Source: Pusillimonas sp. T2
GTDB lineage: Bacteria > Pseudomonadota > Gammaproteobacteria > Burkholderiales > Burkholderiaceae_B
DNA: 64,000 nucleotides
Assembly (NCBI RefSeq): GCF_002236805.1
Contig: NZ_NIQA01000010.1
Location: forward strand, 51,274 to 115,273
Direction: 5' to 3'
The position numbers and the translations under genes are program-made. The notes under the pieces were generated by a model. That model was not told the origin of the DNA, did no database searches, and saw only the letters and a list, made by a program, of their open reading frames with translations. This document shows positions 41,163-49,775 of the stretch, piece by piece (position 1 is the stretch's first letter; each line of letters starts with the position of its first letter).

Positions 41163-41279
41163 ATGGCCCGTGAAACAGGATTGATGTGCTGTTAACGCAT
41201 CAATGACGTGTGCATCCCTGTACCTAGCGTTTATCATCGCACTCATTCCGGCCGGTGATTAATCTTTGTGTATCTGCTT

Positions 41280-41984
41280 ATGACTCAGCAAACTTCAGTA
41301 ATCGTTCGTCTTCGGGAAATGATTTTGCACGGCGATATCAAGCCGGGCGAACGCATGCCGGAAGCCGAGCTGGCCACGCGGCTGGGGGTGTCTCGCACGC
41401 CCGTGCGTCAGGCGTTGCCAGCATTGGCCCAGGAAGGCTTGCTGGTGCCTGCCGGCAAGCGTGGCTATTCGGTCCGCGCCTTTACTGCCCAGCACAGTAT
41501 CGAGGCCCTGCGCTTGCGCGCCGTACTTGAAGGGTTTGCCGCCCGCCAGGTGGCCGACAGGGGGGCATCGCCCGCTTTGTTGGCCGCTCTGAAGGCGTGT
41601 CTGGCCGAAGGCGATGCCATTTTTGCAAATCGTCAGCTTCAGGAAGACGATGAATTGCGCTATGCCGAAATGAATGCGCGGTTTCATGGCCTGATCATGC
41701 AGGCGGCCCAAATGCCGTTGCTTGAAAGTCTGACGGAGCGGTGCAATGTGGTGCCGTTTACTGCGCCGCTTAGCATCGCGTTTTCCAGCACCAGCAAAGA
41801 GCGGATGTTCGACTTTTTGTTTTACGCCCACCGGCAGCATCATTCAATAGTGCAAGCCATCGAAGCTCGCCAGGGTGACCGTGCCGAGTTCCTGTTTCGC
41901 GAACATGCTTACACGCAAGAGCAAAGCCAGACCCTGAATCCTGAGCTTGGCGCCGTGATGTCGGTTCGCTCCGACGCCGTCTAA
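41280..41984 (+). CDS. GntR-family regulator, FCD (FadR) subfamily
   Basis: Regulator of about 234 residues. The winged helix-turn-helix is in residues about 5-70 (PEAELATRLGVSRTPVRQAL, then RGYSVRAFT) and an FCD all-helical ligand domain follows (ALRLRAVLEGFAARQ, NARFHGLIMQAAQM, HHSIVQAIEARQGDRAE), which binds carboxylates through metal-coordinating His residues. A GTG at 41268 would add four residues; neither start has a clear ribosome binding site. It is divergent from the reductase-Rieske-ligBA-vanAB-fdhA operon and is its likely repressor, released by an aromatic acid such as vanillate or a ring-cleavage product. Confidence 0.9.
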   Translation: MTQQTSVIVRLREMILHGDIKPGERMPEAELATRLGVSRTPVRQALPALAQEGLLVPAGKRGYSVRAFTAQHSIEALRLRAVLEGFAARQVADRGASPALLAALKACLAEGDAIFANRQLQEDDELRYAEMNARFHGLIMQAAQMPLLESLTERCNVVPFTAPLSIAFSSTSKERMFDFLFYAHRQHHSIVQAIEARQGDRAEFLFREHAYTQEQSQTLNPELGAVMSVRSDAV

Positions 41985-42044
41985 GTAATCGGCAATCGTA
42001 GCCGCGGTGCGCAAGTTGCGGCCTAACTCCCTGTTGATATTGTT

Positions 42045-42056
42045 ATGTTATAACAT
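42045..42056. promoter_or_regulatory. Zur-box-like palindrome
   Basis: ATGTTATAACAT is a perfect 12-base palindrome 21 bases before the start of the TonB-dependent receptor gene. Zinc uptake regulator (Zur) sites in proteobacteria are built on ATGTTATA/TATAACAT half-sites. With a His-rich zinc-type receptor downstream, Zur control is likely but inferred. Confidence 0.55.
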
Positions 42057-42077
42057 TGCAATTTTAAAGGGGAGCTT

Positions 42078-44168
42078 ATGAAAAAAATCATCAAACCTGT
42101 GCCAACCAAGCTGAGGGCCATTTTGTTGGCCGGCATGTTCATTCCACCCGGACTGGTTTGTGCGCAAGCGCTGCAAACCGCGCCGGTGGCGGCTGACCCG
42201 GCGCCTGCGCGCACCTTGGCGCCGGTTGTGATCACGGCCAACCCGCTGCGCCCGGATGCCGACACTGCGGCCGTACCCGTCGAGATCATCGAAGGTCGTC
42301 ATTTGCTGATGGCGGATCAGACCAGCTTGGGTGTGGCACTGGAAAGCTTGCCCGGGGTCCACGCCGATACGTTTGGTTCGGGTGCCAGTCGGCCGGTTAT
42401 TCGTGGGCAAACCCTGCCGCGTGTGCAGGTATTGACCGATGGGGGGGCCGTTTTTGATGCGTCCGGAGTATCGCCGGACCACGCCGTCATGGCCGACCCC
42501 ATGCTTTCCGAGCGGATCGAAGTCATACGCGGGCCCGGTGCGTTGCTGTACAGCGGCGGAGCCATTGGCGGGGTCGTCAACGTCATCGACGGCAAAGTAC
42601 CGAGGGCCGTTCCGGAAAATGGCGTGGAAGGGCATGTTGATGTGCGTGGCGCGACAGGGCTGAATGAACGGGCTGGCGCATTTTCTGTCACCGGCGGGGA
42701 TGGCCCAATCGCTGTGCACGTCGAGGGCATGAAGCGTCGTACCGGTGATTATCGTGTTCCGGACTGGAAGACCAACCGTCTGGCGGGCTCGGATCAGGAT
42801 ACGTCGGCCGGCAGCGTCGGCTTGTCGTGGATTCACGATCGCGGCTACACCGGGATTGCCGTCAGTCGCACGCGAAGCCGTTATGGCATCCCTGGACACA
42901 GTCATGGCTATGACGACTGCCATCCGCACGGCGATCATTTGCATTGTGGCGGCCATGGCGGTCATGACGATCATGACGACCATGACCATGACCATGGCCA
43001 CGAGGAAGCAGAAGCACCGCCCCGCGTCGATCTCAAGTCGCAGCGCATTGACTTGCGAGGAGAGTATGCCCAGCCCTTCACCGGAATTGAGCGTATTAGC
43101 TGGCGTGCCGGGTTCGCCGATTACCGGCACGACGAGCTTGAGCACGACGAGGTTGCTGCCACGTACAAGAATCGTGGCCGCGACCTGAGGCTTGAGGTTG
43201 CACATGCGCCGATTGGTGGGTGGGAAGGGGTGGTGGCCGTCCAGGCCGGGCAGTCCGACTTTCGGACCTCAGGCGAAGAGCGCTTCATGCCGTCGGCCTT
43301 GACCCGAACGCAAGGGCTGGCGTTGCTTGAAGCCTATGAGACCGGCAATTGGCGTTTTGAGTTGGGGGCGCGATACGATCGTCAGCGGATTCGACCCGAC
43401 AACACTGCCCCAGCTTACGGCGCGTCTGGCGCGTCGTTCTCGGCGGCTGCTACGTGGCAGTTTGCACCACAGTACGCGTTGTCGGTGTCGCTCACACGCG
43501 CCCAGCGCATGCCATCGGCACAAGAGCTGTACGCCGATGGGGTCCATTTGGCCAGCAACACCTACGAGCGCGGCGATACCAACCTCGATAAAGAAACGGC
43601 GCATGGGATTGACATTGGATTGCGCAAAACCGACGGCGACCTCACATTCAATGTAAACGTCTTTCACAATGAAGTCCGCGACTACATTTATGCCCGAACG
43701 CTCGATCGCTACGAAGACTTTCGTTTGATTCAATATACCCAGCGCGATGCGCGTTTTACCGGGCTTGAGGCCGGTATTGATTATCGCGTCAGTCATCGTT
43801 TGACTATGGGTGTGTTTGGTGATCTGGTGCATGGCCGTGTGCGCGGCGACGGTAACTTGCCGCGTATGCCGGGAGCGCGTCTGGGCTGGCGAGGCCAGGC
43901 GAACTGGGGGCCAGTTACAGCTGATGCGACGTTTTATCGGGTATTCAGCCAGCATCGTATTGGCGCGGGCGAGTCTGAGACACCGGGCTACAACATGCTG
44001 AATCTGGGTTTGTCGTACGATACGCGCTTGGGCCAGTCTGATCTGACCCTTTATGTGCGCGCACGAAACTTGCTGAATGTGCAGGCTTTCAATCACGCGT
44101 CGTATTTGGCGCAAGCCGCCCCGTTGCCGGGTCGCAGCATTATGGCGGGGGTGCGCCTTGATTACTAA
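42078..44168 (+). CDS. znuD: TonB-dependent receptor, zinc type (ZnuD-like)
   Basis: Outer-membrane receptor of 696 residues with a signal peptide (about 30 residues, ending CAQA), a plug domain (LAPVVITANPLRPDADT TonB-box region, LESLPGVHADTFGSGASRP in parts, VIRGPGALLYSGGAIGGVV) and a 22-strand barrel ending in an aromatic residue (VRLDY). A loop at residues about 273-315 is packed with His, Asp and Cys (GHSHGYDDCHPHGDHLHC, then a run of HD repeats), as in the zinc-capturing loop of ZnuD. It should take up zinc or zinc complexes using TonB energy. The upstream palindrome suggests Zur repression. Confidence 0.87.
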   Translation: MKKIIKPVPTKLRAILLAGMFIPPGLVCAQALQTAPVAADPAPARTLAPVVITANPLRPDADTAAVPVEIIEGRHLLMADQTSLGVALESLPGVHADTFGSGASRPVIRGQTLPRVQVLTDGGAVFDASGVSPDHAVMADPMLSERIEVIRGPGALLYSGGAIGGVVNVIDGKVPRAVPENGVEGHVDVRGATGLNERAGAFSVTGGDGPIAVHVEGMKRRTGDYRVPDWKTNRLAGSDQDTSAGSVGLSWIHDRGYTGIAVSRTRSRYGIPGHSHGYDDCHPHGDHLHCGGHGGHDDHDDHDHDHGHEEAEAPPRVDLKSQRIDLRGEYAQPFTGIERISWRAGFADYRHDELEHDEVAATYKNRGRDLRLEVAHAPIGGWEGVVAVQAGQSDFRTSGEERFMPSALTRTQGLALLEAYETGNWRFELGARYDRQRIRPDNTAPAYGASGASFSAAATWQFAPQYALSVSLTRAQRMPSAQELYADGVHLASNTYERGDTNLDKETAHGIDIGLRKTDGDLTFNVNVFHNEVRDYIYARTLDRYEDFRLIQYTQRDARFTGLEAGIDYRVSHRLTMGVFGDLVHGRVRGDGNLPRMPGARLGWRGQANWGPVTADATFYRVFSQHRIGAGESETPGYNMLNLGLSYDTRLGQSDLTLYVRARNLLNVQAFNHASYLAQAAPLPGRSIMAGVRLDY

Positions 44169-44180
44169 CTACCCTGTGCC

Positions 44181-45332
44181 ATGTCGCCGCCGCGTCGTAT
44201 CGCCCATCTCGATATGGATGCATTTTATGCATCTGTAGAACTGCTGCGTTACCCCGATCTGCGGGGTCAGCCCGTCGTGATCGGGGGGCGCAGTACGCCT
44301 GCGCCTCGAACGCTGGCCGACGGGCGCCGCGAGTACGGCAGATTGCGTCAGTATGCGGGTCGGGGCGTGGTGACAACGTCGACCTACGAGGCACGTGCAC
44401 TGGGTGTGTTCTCGGCCATGGGGATGATGAAGGCGGCTCAGTTGGCCCCCGAAGCTATTTTGCTGCCTGCCGATTTCCAGGCCTATCGGCATTACTCTCG
44501 TCTGTTCAAGCAAGCTGTCGCTGAAATTGCGCCGCGTATCGAAGACCGTGGCATTGATGAAATTTATATCGATTTGACGGACGTGCCGGGCGAGGCTGCG
44601 CAGTTGGGCCGGCAATTGAAAACGGCGGTGTACGAGGCCACGGGCTTGAGCTGTTCTATTGCCATTTCGCCGAACAAATTGCTATCGAAAATCGGTTCTG
44701 AGCTGGACAAGCCCGACGGCCTGACGATTTTGACCCACGATGACCTTGACCGGCGTATCTGGCCATTACCCGTGTCGAAAATTAATGGCATTGGCCCCAA
44801 GGCCAACGAAAAGCTGGCGGGTCTGGGTATAGCAACGATTGCCCAGCTAGCCGGCGCAGACCCGGCCCTGCTGCAGGCGCACTTTGGCCTGACGTATGCG
44901 CGATGGCTGGTTGAGGTGGCGCATGGCCGCGACGATCGCCCGGTGGTGACCTTCAGCCGGCCAAAATCCATCAGCCGCGAAACCACATTTGATCGCGATT
45001 TGCATGTGGTACGCGACCGGGCAACCTTGTCTGAAGTGTTTCGTCGGCTCTGCGAGCAAGTCGCCAATGACCTGATGCGTAAACAGTGCCGCGGGCGCAC
45101 CGTGGGCATCAAGTTGCGGTTCGACGATTTTCGCACTGTAACGCGAGATATCACCCTGCCGCACGATACGGCCGACCCGACTGAAATTCATGTCGCGGCT
45201 CGTCAATGCCTTCGTCGTGTCACGTTTGACGGGCGCTTGCGCTTGCTGGGCGTACGCATCAGCAGCCTGGTTGACGATTCGCCTGCGTCTTTGGCCGGCT
45301 CAGGCCCGGCGCGACAGCTGACGCTATACTGA
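44181..45332 (+). CDS. dinB: DNA polymerase IV (DinB, Y family)
   Basis: Y-family translesion polymerase of 383 residues. The catalytic acidic residues are in HLDMDAFYASVE and EDRGIDEIYIDLTD, the finger region contains VVTTSTYEARALGVFSAMG, the helix-hairpin-helix is PVSKINGIGPKANEKLAGLGI, and the little-finger domain follows (SISRETTFDRDL). A short insert (STPAPRTLADGRREYGRLRQ) follows VVIGG. The C-terminus does not end in a recognisable beta-clamp motif, though QLTLY at the very end could serve. It starts 12 bases after the receptor gene with no clear ribosome binding site. No LexA box was noticed upstream. Confidence 0.93.
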   Translation: MSPPRRIAHLDMDAFYASVELLRYPDLRGQPVVIGGRSTPAPRTLADGRREYGRLRQYAGRGVVTTSTYEARALGVFSAMGMMKAAQLAPEAILLPADFQAYRHYSRLFKQAVAEIAPRIEDRGIDEIYIDLTDVPGEAAQLGRQLKTAVYEATGLSCSIAISPNKLLSKIGSELDKPDGLTILTHDDLDRRIWPLPVSKINGIGPKANEKLAGLGIATIAQLAGADPALLQAHFGLTYARWLVEVAHGRDDRPVVTFSRPKSISRETTFDRDLHVVRDRATLSEVFRRLCEQVANDLMRKQCRGRTVGIKLRFDDFRTVTRDITLPHDTADPTEIHVAARQCLRRVTFDGRLRLLGVRISSLVDDSPASLAGSGPARQLTLY

Positions 45333-45427
45333 AAAGGTTTGCTCCAGAAAATGGATCAGTGCAGCGCATGCCTGCCTGTGGCGGTTTTGCATTAAAAACC
45401 GTATGCCAGGTGTGGGAATTGAAATTG

Positions 45428-45441
45428 CTCTGTATACTGAC
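45428..45441. promoter_or_regulatory. PicR-type site upstream of picR
   Basis: CTCTGTATACTGAC matches the 14-base palindrome GTCAGTATACTGAC, found upstream of picC, completely in its right arm and in most of its left arm. It contains TATACT, a likely -10 element, 27 bases before the picR start. Autorepression by PicR is the natural reading. Confidence 0.55.
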
Positions 45442-45467
45442 AAAAGAGACATCAACACCCAATTGCC

Positions 45468-46010
45468 ATGAAAAAAATACGCGAGCCCGCACAGCCCAAA
45501 AACCCGCTATCGCACAAAGAAGACCTGCCCGACGACATTACCCCCGAAGTCTTCAGCAGCCACGGACTGTGGTCGCGCCCGGGCTTTTTGGTGCGCCGAT
45601 TAAACCAGATTCATTACGCCATGTTCTTCGAAGAGTGCACCGAAGGCAGTATTACGCCGGTGCAATACGGCATCCTGACGGTACTCTCGCAAAACCCCTG
45701 GCTGGATCAGACCACGATTGGTTACGAACTGGGGCTCGACCGCACCACCTCGGCCGATGTGATCAAGCGCCTCGAAGACAAAGGTTTGCTCGAGCGACGC
45801 GTCAACCCCCAAGACAAGCGCTCGCGTCAGGCCAATATTACGTCTGCAGGGCTCGAGCTGATGGTATCGCTGAAAGACAGCATGGCGCGCGCGCAGCAGC
45901 GCCTTATCGAGCCGTTGTCGCCTTCGAACCGCAAATTGTTTTTGTCTTTGCTGACCGAACTGGTCGAGGCCAATAACCAGTACGGGCGCGCCGCGCTTAA
46001 AGCCGTTTAA
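45468..46010 (+). CDS. picR: MarR-family regulator of the picolinate cluster
   Basis: MarR-type regulator of 180 residues with a winged helix domain (DQTTIGYELGLDRTTSADVI recognition region and the wing PQDKRSRQANITSAG) flanked by dimerisation helices. An N-terminal tail of about 40 residues is longer than usual. It occupies the same place as picR in the Alcaligenes faecalis JQ135 pic cluster, directly before picC on the same strand, and is also similar in position to nicR of nicotinate degraders. Four similar palindromes in the cluster suggest that it represses picR, picC-E-D-F, the picB operon and the transport/picA operon until a pyridine metabolite binds. Confidence 0.87.
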   Translation: MKKIREPAQPKNPLSHKEDLPDDITPEVFSSHGLWSRPGFLVRRLNQIHYAMFFEECTEGSITPVQYGILTVLSQNPWLDQTTIGYELGLDRTTSADVIKRLEDKGLLERRVNPQDKRSRQANITSAGLELMVSLKDSMARAQQRLIEPLSPSNRKLFLSLLTELVEANNQYGRAALKAV

Positions 46011-46062
46011 CGTTCACCACGCGGGCTCTAAGGGTTTACGCCATGTTAACTTTGGCGTAATT

Positions 46063-46076
46063 GTCAGTATACTGAC
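46063..46076. promoter_or_regulatory. PicR operator and -10 region of picC
   Basis: GTCAGTATACTGAC is a perfect 14-base palindrome 27 bases before the picC start. It includes TATACT (46068-46073), which has a TTAACT -35-like element (46046-46051) 16 bases upstream. A repressor bound here would block RNA polymerase. It is the best-conserved of four similar sites. Confidence 0.65.
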
Positions 46077-46102
46077 TAGAGGACTTTTAGAGGAGATCCG
46101 CT

Positions 46103-47077
46103 GTGAGCCGTATTCGTAAAATTGCGCTGGAAGAGCACTTTTCCGGGGTGGGCTTTGGAGACTATTCCAAAGCATTTGTAAGTTTGATTGATCCCCAGGT
46201 TGCCGCCGATCTGACCCGACGCCTGACGGATTTCGACGATGTTCGTTTAAAAGAAATGGACGCCGCCGGTATTGATTACGTGATCTTGTCGCAAACCGGC
46301 CCGGGTGTTCAGGTCGAGCAAGATGTGCAACTGGCGATCAAGCGCGCCAAAGAGAACAACGACTTTCTGGCCCAGCAAATTGCCCGTCACCCCACGCGGT
46401 TTGGCGGCTTTGCCCATTTGCCCATGCAAGACCCGCTCGCCGCCGCCAACGAACTTGAGCGCGCGGTCAACGAGCTGGGCATGAAAGGCTCGCTGGTCAA
46501 TGGCCATACCAACGGCGTGTACTACGACGACCCGGCCTACGACGTGTTCTGGGAACGCATGCAGGCGCTGGATGTACCCATGTACTTGCACCCGTTCAAC
46601 ATGTTCGATTCGCCGCATATGTTCAGCCGCCACCCCGAACTGACCGGCGCAACCTGGGGTTGGGGCGTCGAGACGGGCACCCATGCACTGCGTTTGCTGT
46701 TTGGTGGCGTGTTCGACCGCTTCCCTAACCTTAAGCTGATTATCGGCCATATGGGCGAGGGCTTGCCGTTTTTGCGCTGGCGTTTCGATAGCCGCTTTGC
46801 CGTTTACCCGCAGGGCGTCACCCTTAAGCGCAAGCCGTCGGAATACTTCGGCTCCAATATCATTATCACGACCTCGGGCGTATGTTCGCACCCCGCCCTG
46901 ATGGGTGCCATCGGTGAAATGGGGCCTGAAGGCGTGCTATTCTCGGTTGATTATCCCTACGAAGATACCGCCACGGCCGCGACGTTTATTGAAACCGCCC
47001 CGATGGATGAAAAAACGCGGGCGCTGGTTTGCCATGGCAATGCCGAGCGTCTGTTTAAACTGAACGGAGACAAATAA
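46103..47077 (+). CDS. picC: 3,6-dihydroxypicolinate decarboxylase
   Basis: Protein of 324 residues of the amidohydrolase_2 family of metal-dependent non-oxidative decarboxylases (gamma-resorcylate decarboxylase type). Likely metal ligands are in ALEEHF near the N-terminus, the His in MYLHPFN, and the Asp in LFSVDYPYED; GHMGEGLPF is also typical. In JQ135 PicC converts 3,6-dihydroxypicolinate to 2,5-dihydroxypyridine. The start is a GTG with AGGAG 7 bases upstream. It is the first gene of the C-E-D-F operon. The assignment rests on family plus an identical gene order. Confidence 0.88.
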   Translation: MSRIRKIALEEHFSGVGFGDYSKAFVSLIDPQVAADLTRRLTDFDDVRLKEMDAAGIDYVILSQTGPGVQVEQDVQLAIKRAKENNDFLAQQIARHPTRFGGFAHLPMQDPLAAANELERAVNELGMKGSLVNGHTNGVYYDDPAYDVFWERMQALDVPMYLHPFNMFDSPHMFSRHPELTGATWGWGVETGTHALRLLFGGVFDRFPNLKLIIGHMGEGLPFLRWRFDSRFAVYPQGVTLKRKPSEYFGSNIIITTSGVCSHPALMGAIGEMGPEGVLFSVDYPYEDTATAATFIETAPMDEKTRALVCHGNAERLFKLNGDK

Positions 47078-47902
47078 ATGACGACCTTCCTGTATGGCGC
47101 CAATGTGCACGCCAACGGTATTCGTCAGCACTACTTGCGCTACGGCGGCACCGATGGTGCCCGTGCCCAGCGCGATGCTGTCATTATTGTGCCGGGTATT
47201 ACCAGCCCGGCCATTACCTGGGGTTTTGTGGGCGAGCGTTTTGGCCGTCATTTCGACACCTACGTCCTTGACGTACGCGGCCGTGGTTTGTCCGAGGCCT
47301 CTGATACGCTCGATTACAGCCTTGATGCGCAAGCTGCAGACGTATTGGCGTTTGCCCAAGCGTTGGGCCTGAAGCGCTACAGTATTGTCGGGCATTCGAT
47401 GGGCGGGCGTATTGGCGTGCGCGCCGCACGCACCAAGCCAGCTGGTCTAACGCGCCTGGTCATGGTCGACCCGCCTGTATCGGGCCCCGGACGTCGCGAA
47501 TACCCTTCAAAACTGCCCTGGTATGTCGACTCTATGGCGCTGGCTCGCAAAGGCTGCGACCTTGAAGCCATGCGTGCCTTCTGCCCCACCTGGACAGACG
47601 AGCAGTTGCGTTTGCGCGCCGAATGGCTGCATACCTGCGACGAGCGCGCCATTATTAGCAGCTTCAATGCATTTCATACCGATGACGTTCACGTCGATAT
47701 GCCGGCCGTTGACGTGCCCTGCATGCTCATGGTTGCCGAGCGCGGCGACGTGATTCGTGAAGACGACATTGCCGAGATCAAGACACTCATCGCCGATGTT
47801 CAGGTGACGCATGTGCGTGATGCCGGTCATATGATTCCCTGGGATAACGAAGAGGGCTTTTATCAGGCCTTCGGCGATTTCCTGGGTGCGTCTTTAACTT
47901 AA
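47078..47902 (+). CDS. picE: N-formylmaleamate deformylase
   Basis: Alpha/beta hydrolase of 274 residues, like NicD. Oxyanion region VPGITSPAITWGF, nucleophile elbow GHSMGG, acid in VAERGDVIRED and His in DAGHMIPWDN. It hydrolyses N-formylmaleamate, the product of ring opening by PicD, to maleamate and formate. It starts immediately after the picC stop and precedes picD, as in the described cluster. Confidence 0.9.
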   Translation: MTTFLYGANVHANGIRQHYLRYGGTDGARAQRDAVIIVPGITSPAITWGFVGERFGRHFDTYVLDVRGRGLSEASDTLDYSLDAQAADVLAFAQALGLKRYSIVGHSMGGRIGVRAARTKPAGLTRLVMVDPPVSGPGRREYPSKLPWYVDSMALARKGCDLEAMRAFCPTWTDEQLRLRAEWLHTCDERAIISSFNAFHTDDVHVDMPAVDVPCMLMVAERGDVIREDDIAEIKTLIADVQVTHVRDAGHMIPWDNEEGFYQAFGDFLGASLT

Positions 47903-47939
47903 CGCGCTACTTGCGCATCGCATCATCCAGGAGCTCAAC

Positions 47940-48983
47940 ATGCCTGTCAGTGATTATCAGCTTATTTCGGCGTGGCAGCAGGTGCTGAAGCTGTCCAACC
48001 TCGAAGCCGGCCAGACCGTTACCATTCTGACCAGTTCGGCCACCAATCGGCAAACGCTGTTGGCGGCTACCGTTGCCTCGCAGTCGATGGGCGCGGTGGT
48101 TAACCGTTTAGATTTGCCGCCGGTCAACGCCGAAAAGGCCCTCAGCCGCGACCCGCTGGCGTACTTGGGGACAACGCCCCTTACCGGCAACAAAGCGGCC
48201 ATTGCCGCACTCAAAGAAAGCGACCTTGTCCTCGACTTGATGACCTTGCTGTTTTCGCCCGAACAAATCGACATCTTGAAGGGCGGCACTAAAATTTTGC
48301 TGGCCGTCGAGCCGCCCGAAATTCTGGTCCGCACGGTGCCCACCGAAGCCGATCGTACCCGCGTTAAAGCGGCAGCGGCCCGCATTGCCGCCGCGCGCGA
48401 AATGACGGTTGTTTCCGAAGCCGGGACCGATCTGCGTTGCCCCCTGGGTGAGTTCCACCCCATCAGCGAGTACGGCTTTGTCGACGAACCCGGCCGTTGG
48501 GATCACTGGCCGAGCGGTTTTGCGTTGACCTTCCCCAATGAAGGGCAAGCGAGTGGTCGTATCGTGATCGACAAGGGCGACATTTTGCTGCCGCAAAAAA
48601 TGTATTGCAGCAGCCAGATTGTGCTGACCGTTGAAAACGGTTATGCCACAAAGATCGAAGGCGGCATTGACGCTGATCTGCTTAACGAGTACATGGCGTC
48701 GTTCAACGACCCCGAGGGCTATGCCATTTCGCACATTGGCTGGGGCTTGCAGCCGCGCTGCCACTGGTCAACCCTGGGTCTGTACGATCGCGAGCAAACC
48801 ATTGGTATGGACGCCCGTGCATTCGAAGGTAACTTCCTGTTCTCTTTGGGGCCCAACAACGAAGCCGGCGGCAAGCGTACAACGGCCTGCCATATCGATA
48901 TCCCGCTGCGTCATTGCACGGTAAGGCTCGATGGCGAAGACATGGTTCGCAATGGCAAGGTGCTTGACGGGGGCGTCAAATGA
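47940..48983 (+). CDS. picD: 2,5-dihydroxypyridine 5,6-dioxygenase
   Basis: Protein of 347 residues closely resembling NicX of Pseudomonas putida from end to end (MPVSDYQL start, LLAVEPPEIL, GFVDEPGRWDHWPSGF, FLFSLGPNNEAGGKR). The iron ligands are the His in SHIGWGLQP and the His and Asp in CHIDIPLRHC. It cleaves 2,5-dihydroxypyridine between C5 and C6 with O2 to N-formylmaleamate. AGGAG precedes the ATG. A second, more distant member of the family is encoded at 15278. Confidence 0.93.
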   Translation: MPVSDYQLISAWQQVLKLSNLEAGQTVTILTSSATNRQTLLAATVASQSMGAVVNRLDLPPVNAEKALSRDPLAYLGTTPLTGNKAAIAALKESDLVLDLMTLLFSPEQIDILKGGTKILLAVEPPEILVRTVPTEADRTRVKAAAARIAAAREMTVVSEAGTDLRCPLGEFHPISEYGFVDEPGRWDHWPSGFALTFPNEGQASGRIVIDKGDILLPQKMYCSSQIVLTVENGYATKIEGGIDADLLNEYMASFNDPEGYAISHIGWGLQPRCHWSTLGLYDREQTIGMDARAFEGNFLFSLGPNNEAGGKRTTACHIDIPLRHCTVRLDGEDMVRNGKVLDGGVK

Positions 48984-49603
48984 GCCAGTCTGACGCGCAA
49001 ACCTATGCCAAACAGGGGTTTGGCAACAGTTTCGAACTGAAAGCGCCGGTGGGCCTGCTGATCATTGACTTCGTCAATGGCTTTGCCGACCCAGCCGTGT
49101 TTGGCGGCGGCAATATCAAAGAGGCCATCAACAATACGGTGCCTTTGCTTGCCGAGGCGCGCAAGCGCGGTTGGTCGGTAGCGCACAGCCGTATCGTGTT
49201 TGCTGACGATGGTGCCGACCACAATATTTTTACGTTAAAAGTGCCCAGCATGCTTGGCCTTAAAGAGCACGATCACAACAGTGCCATCGTGCCTGAACTA
49301 ACGCCGGTTGACGGTGAGTTGGTGGTGCGCAAAACGGTGCCTTCGGCGTTTTTTGGCACGTCGTTGGCTGCTTGGCTGGCCATGCGCGGGGTGCAAACCC
49401 TGGTGGTGGCGGGCGCCGTTACCAGCGGTTGTGTGCGGGCTAGCGTCGTCGATGCAATGCAGTGGGGTTTTCGTCCGTTGGTGTTGTCCGATTGCGTGGG
49501 CGACCGCGCGTTGGCGCCTCATGAGGCCAATTTGTTCGACATGAAGCAGAAGTACGCCGCAGTCATGACTCGCGACGAAGCTTTAGCGGCTTTATCGGCT
49601 TGA
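48980..49603 (+). CDS. picF: maleamate amidohydrolase
   Basis: Isochorismatase-fold cysteine hydrolase of 207 residues, like NicF. The catalytic triad is the Asp in LLIIDFVNGF, the Lys in VVRKTVPSAFFGT and the Cys in GAVTSGCVRASV. It removes ammonia from maleamate to give maleate. The ATG overlaps the picD stop (ATGA). Maleate must then be isomerised to fumarate, but no maleate isomerase gene is found in the window. A strong terminator follows. Confidence 0.92.
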   Translation: MSQSDAQTYAKQGFGNSFELKAPVGLLIIDFVNGFADPAVFGGGNIKEAINNTVPLLAEARKRGWSVAHSRIVFADDGADHNIFTLKVPSMLGLKEHDHNSAIVPELTPVDGELVVRKTVPSAFFGTSLAAWLAMRGVQTLVVAGAVTSGCVRASVVDAMQWGFRPLVLSDCVGDRALAPHEANLFDMKQKYAAVMTRDEALAALSA

Positions 49604-49649
49604 CGCGTTTGCCCCCGGCGTAGGTGGCCGGGGTATGTTTAGAAAAAAA

Positions 49650-49681
49650 GGGAGGCATTTAAAAATGCCTCCCTTTTTTTT
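49650..49681. terminator. bidirectional rho-independent terminator between picF and picB4
   Basis: GGGAGGCATTT (49650-49660) pairs with AAATGCCTCCC (49663-49673), with seven A before and eight T after. It therefore works in both directions, ending the picCEDF and picB operons, which converge here. Confidence 0.92.
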
Positions 49682-49775
49682 ACGATCTGCAGCGTTATTT
49701 TGCCAGCGACGTCCGGTCGTGCATCATGACGCTCGGGTGTGACGGGTACCTATGCCCGCCGCACCCGTCTGCAGG

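Noticed and set aside
42896..43010. Repetitive GAC/CAT-rich DNA that looks like a short tandem repeat
   Set aside because: It is the coding sequence of the His/Asp-rich receptor loop, in frame and without exact repeat units; not a CRISPR or non-coding repeat.
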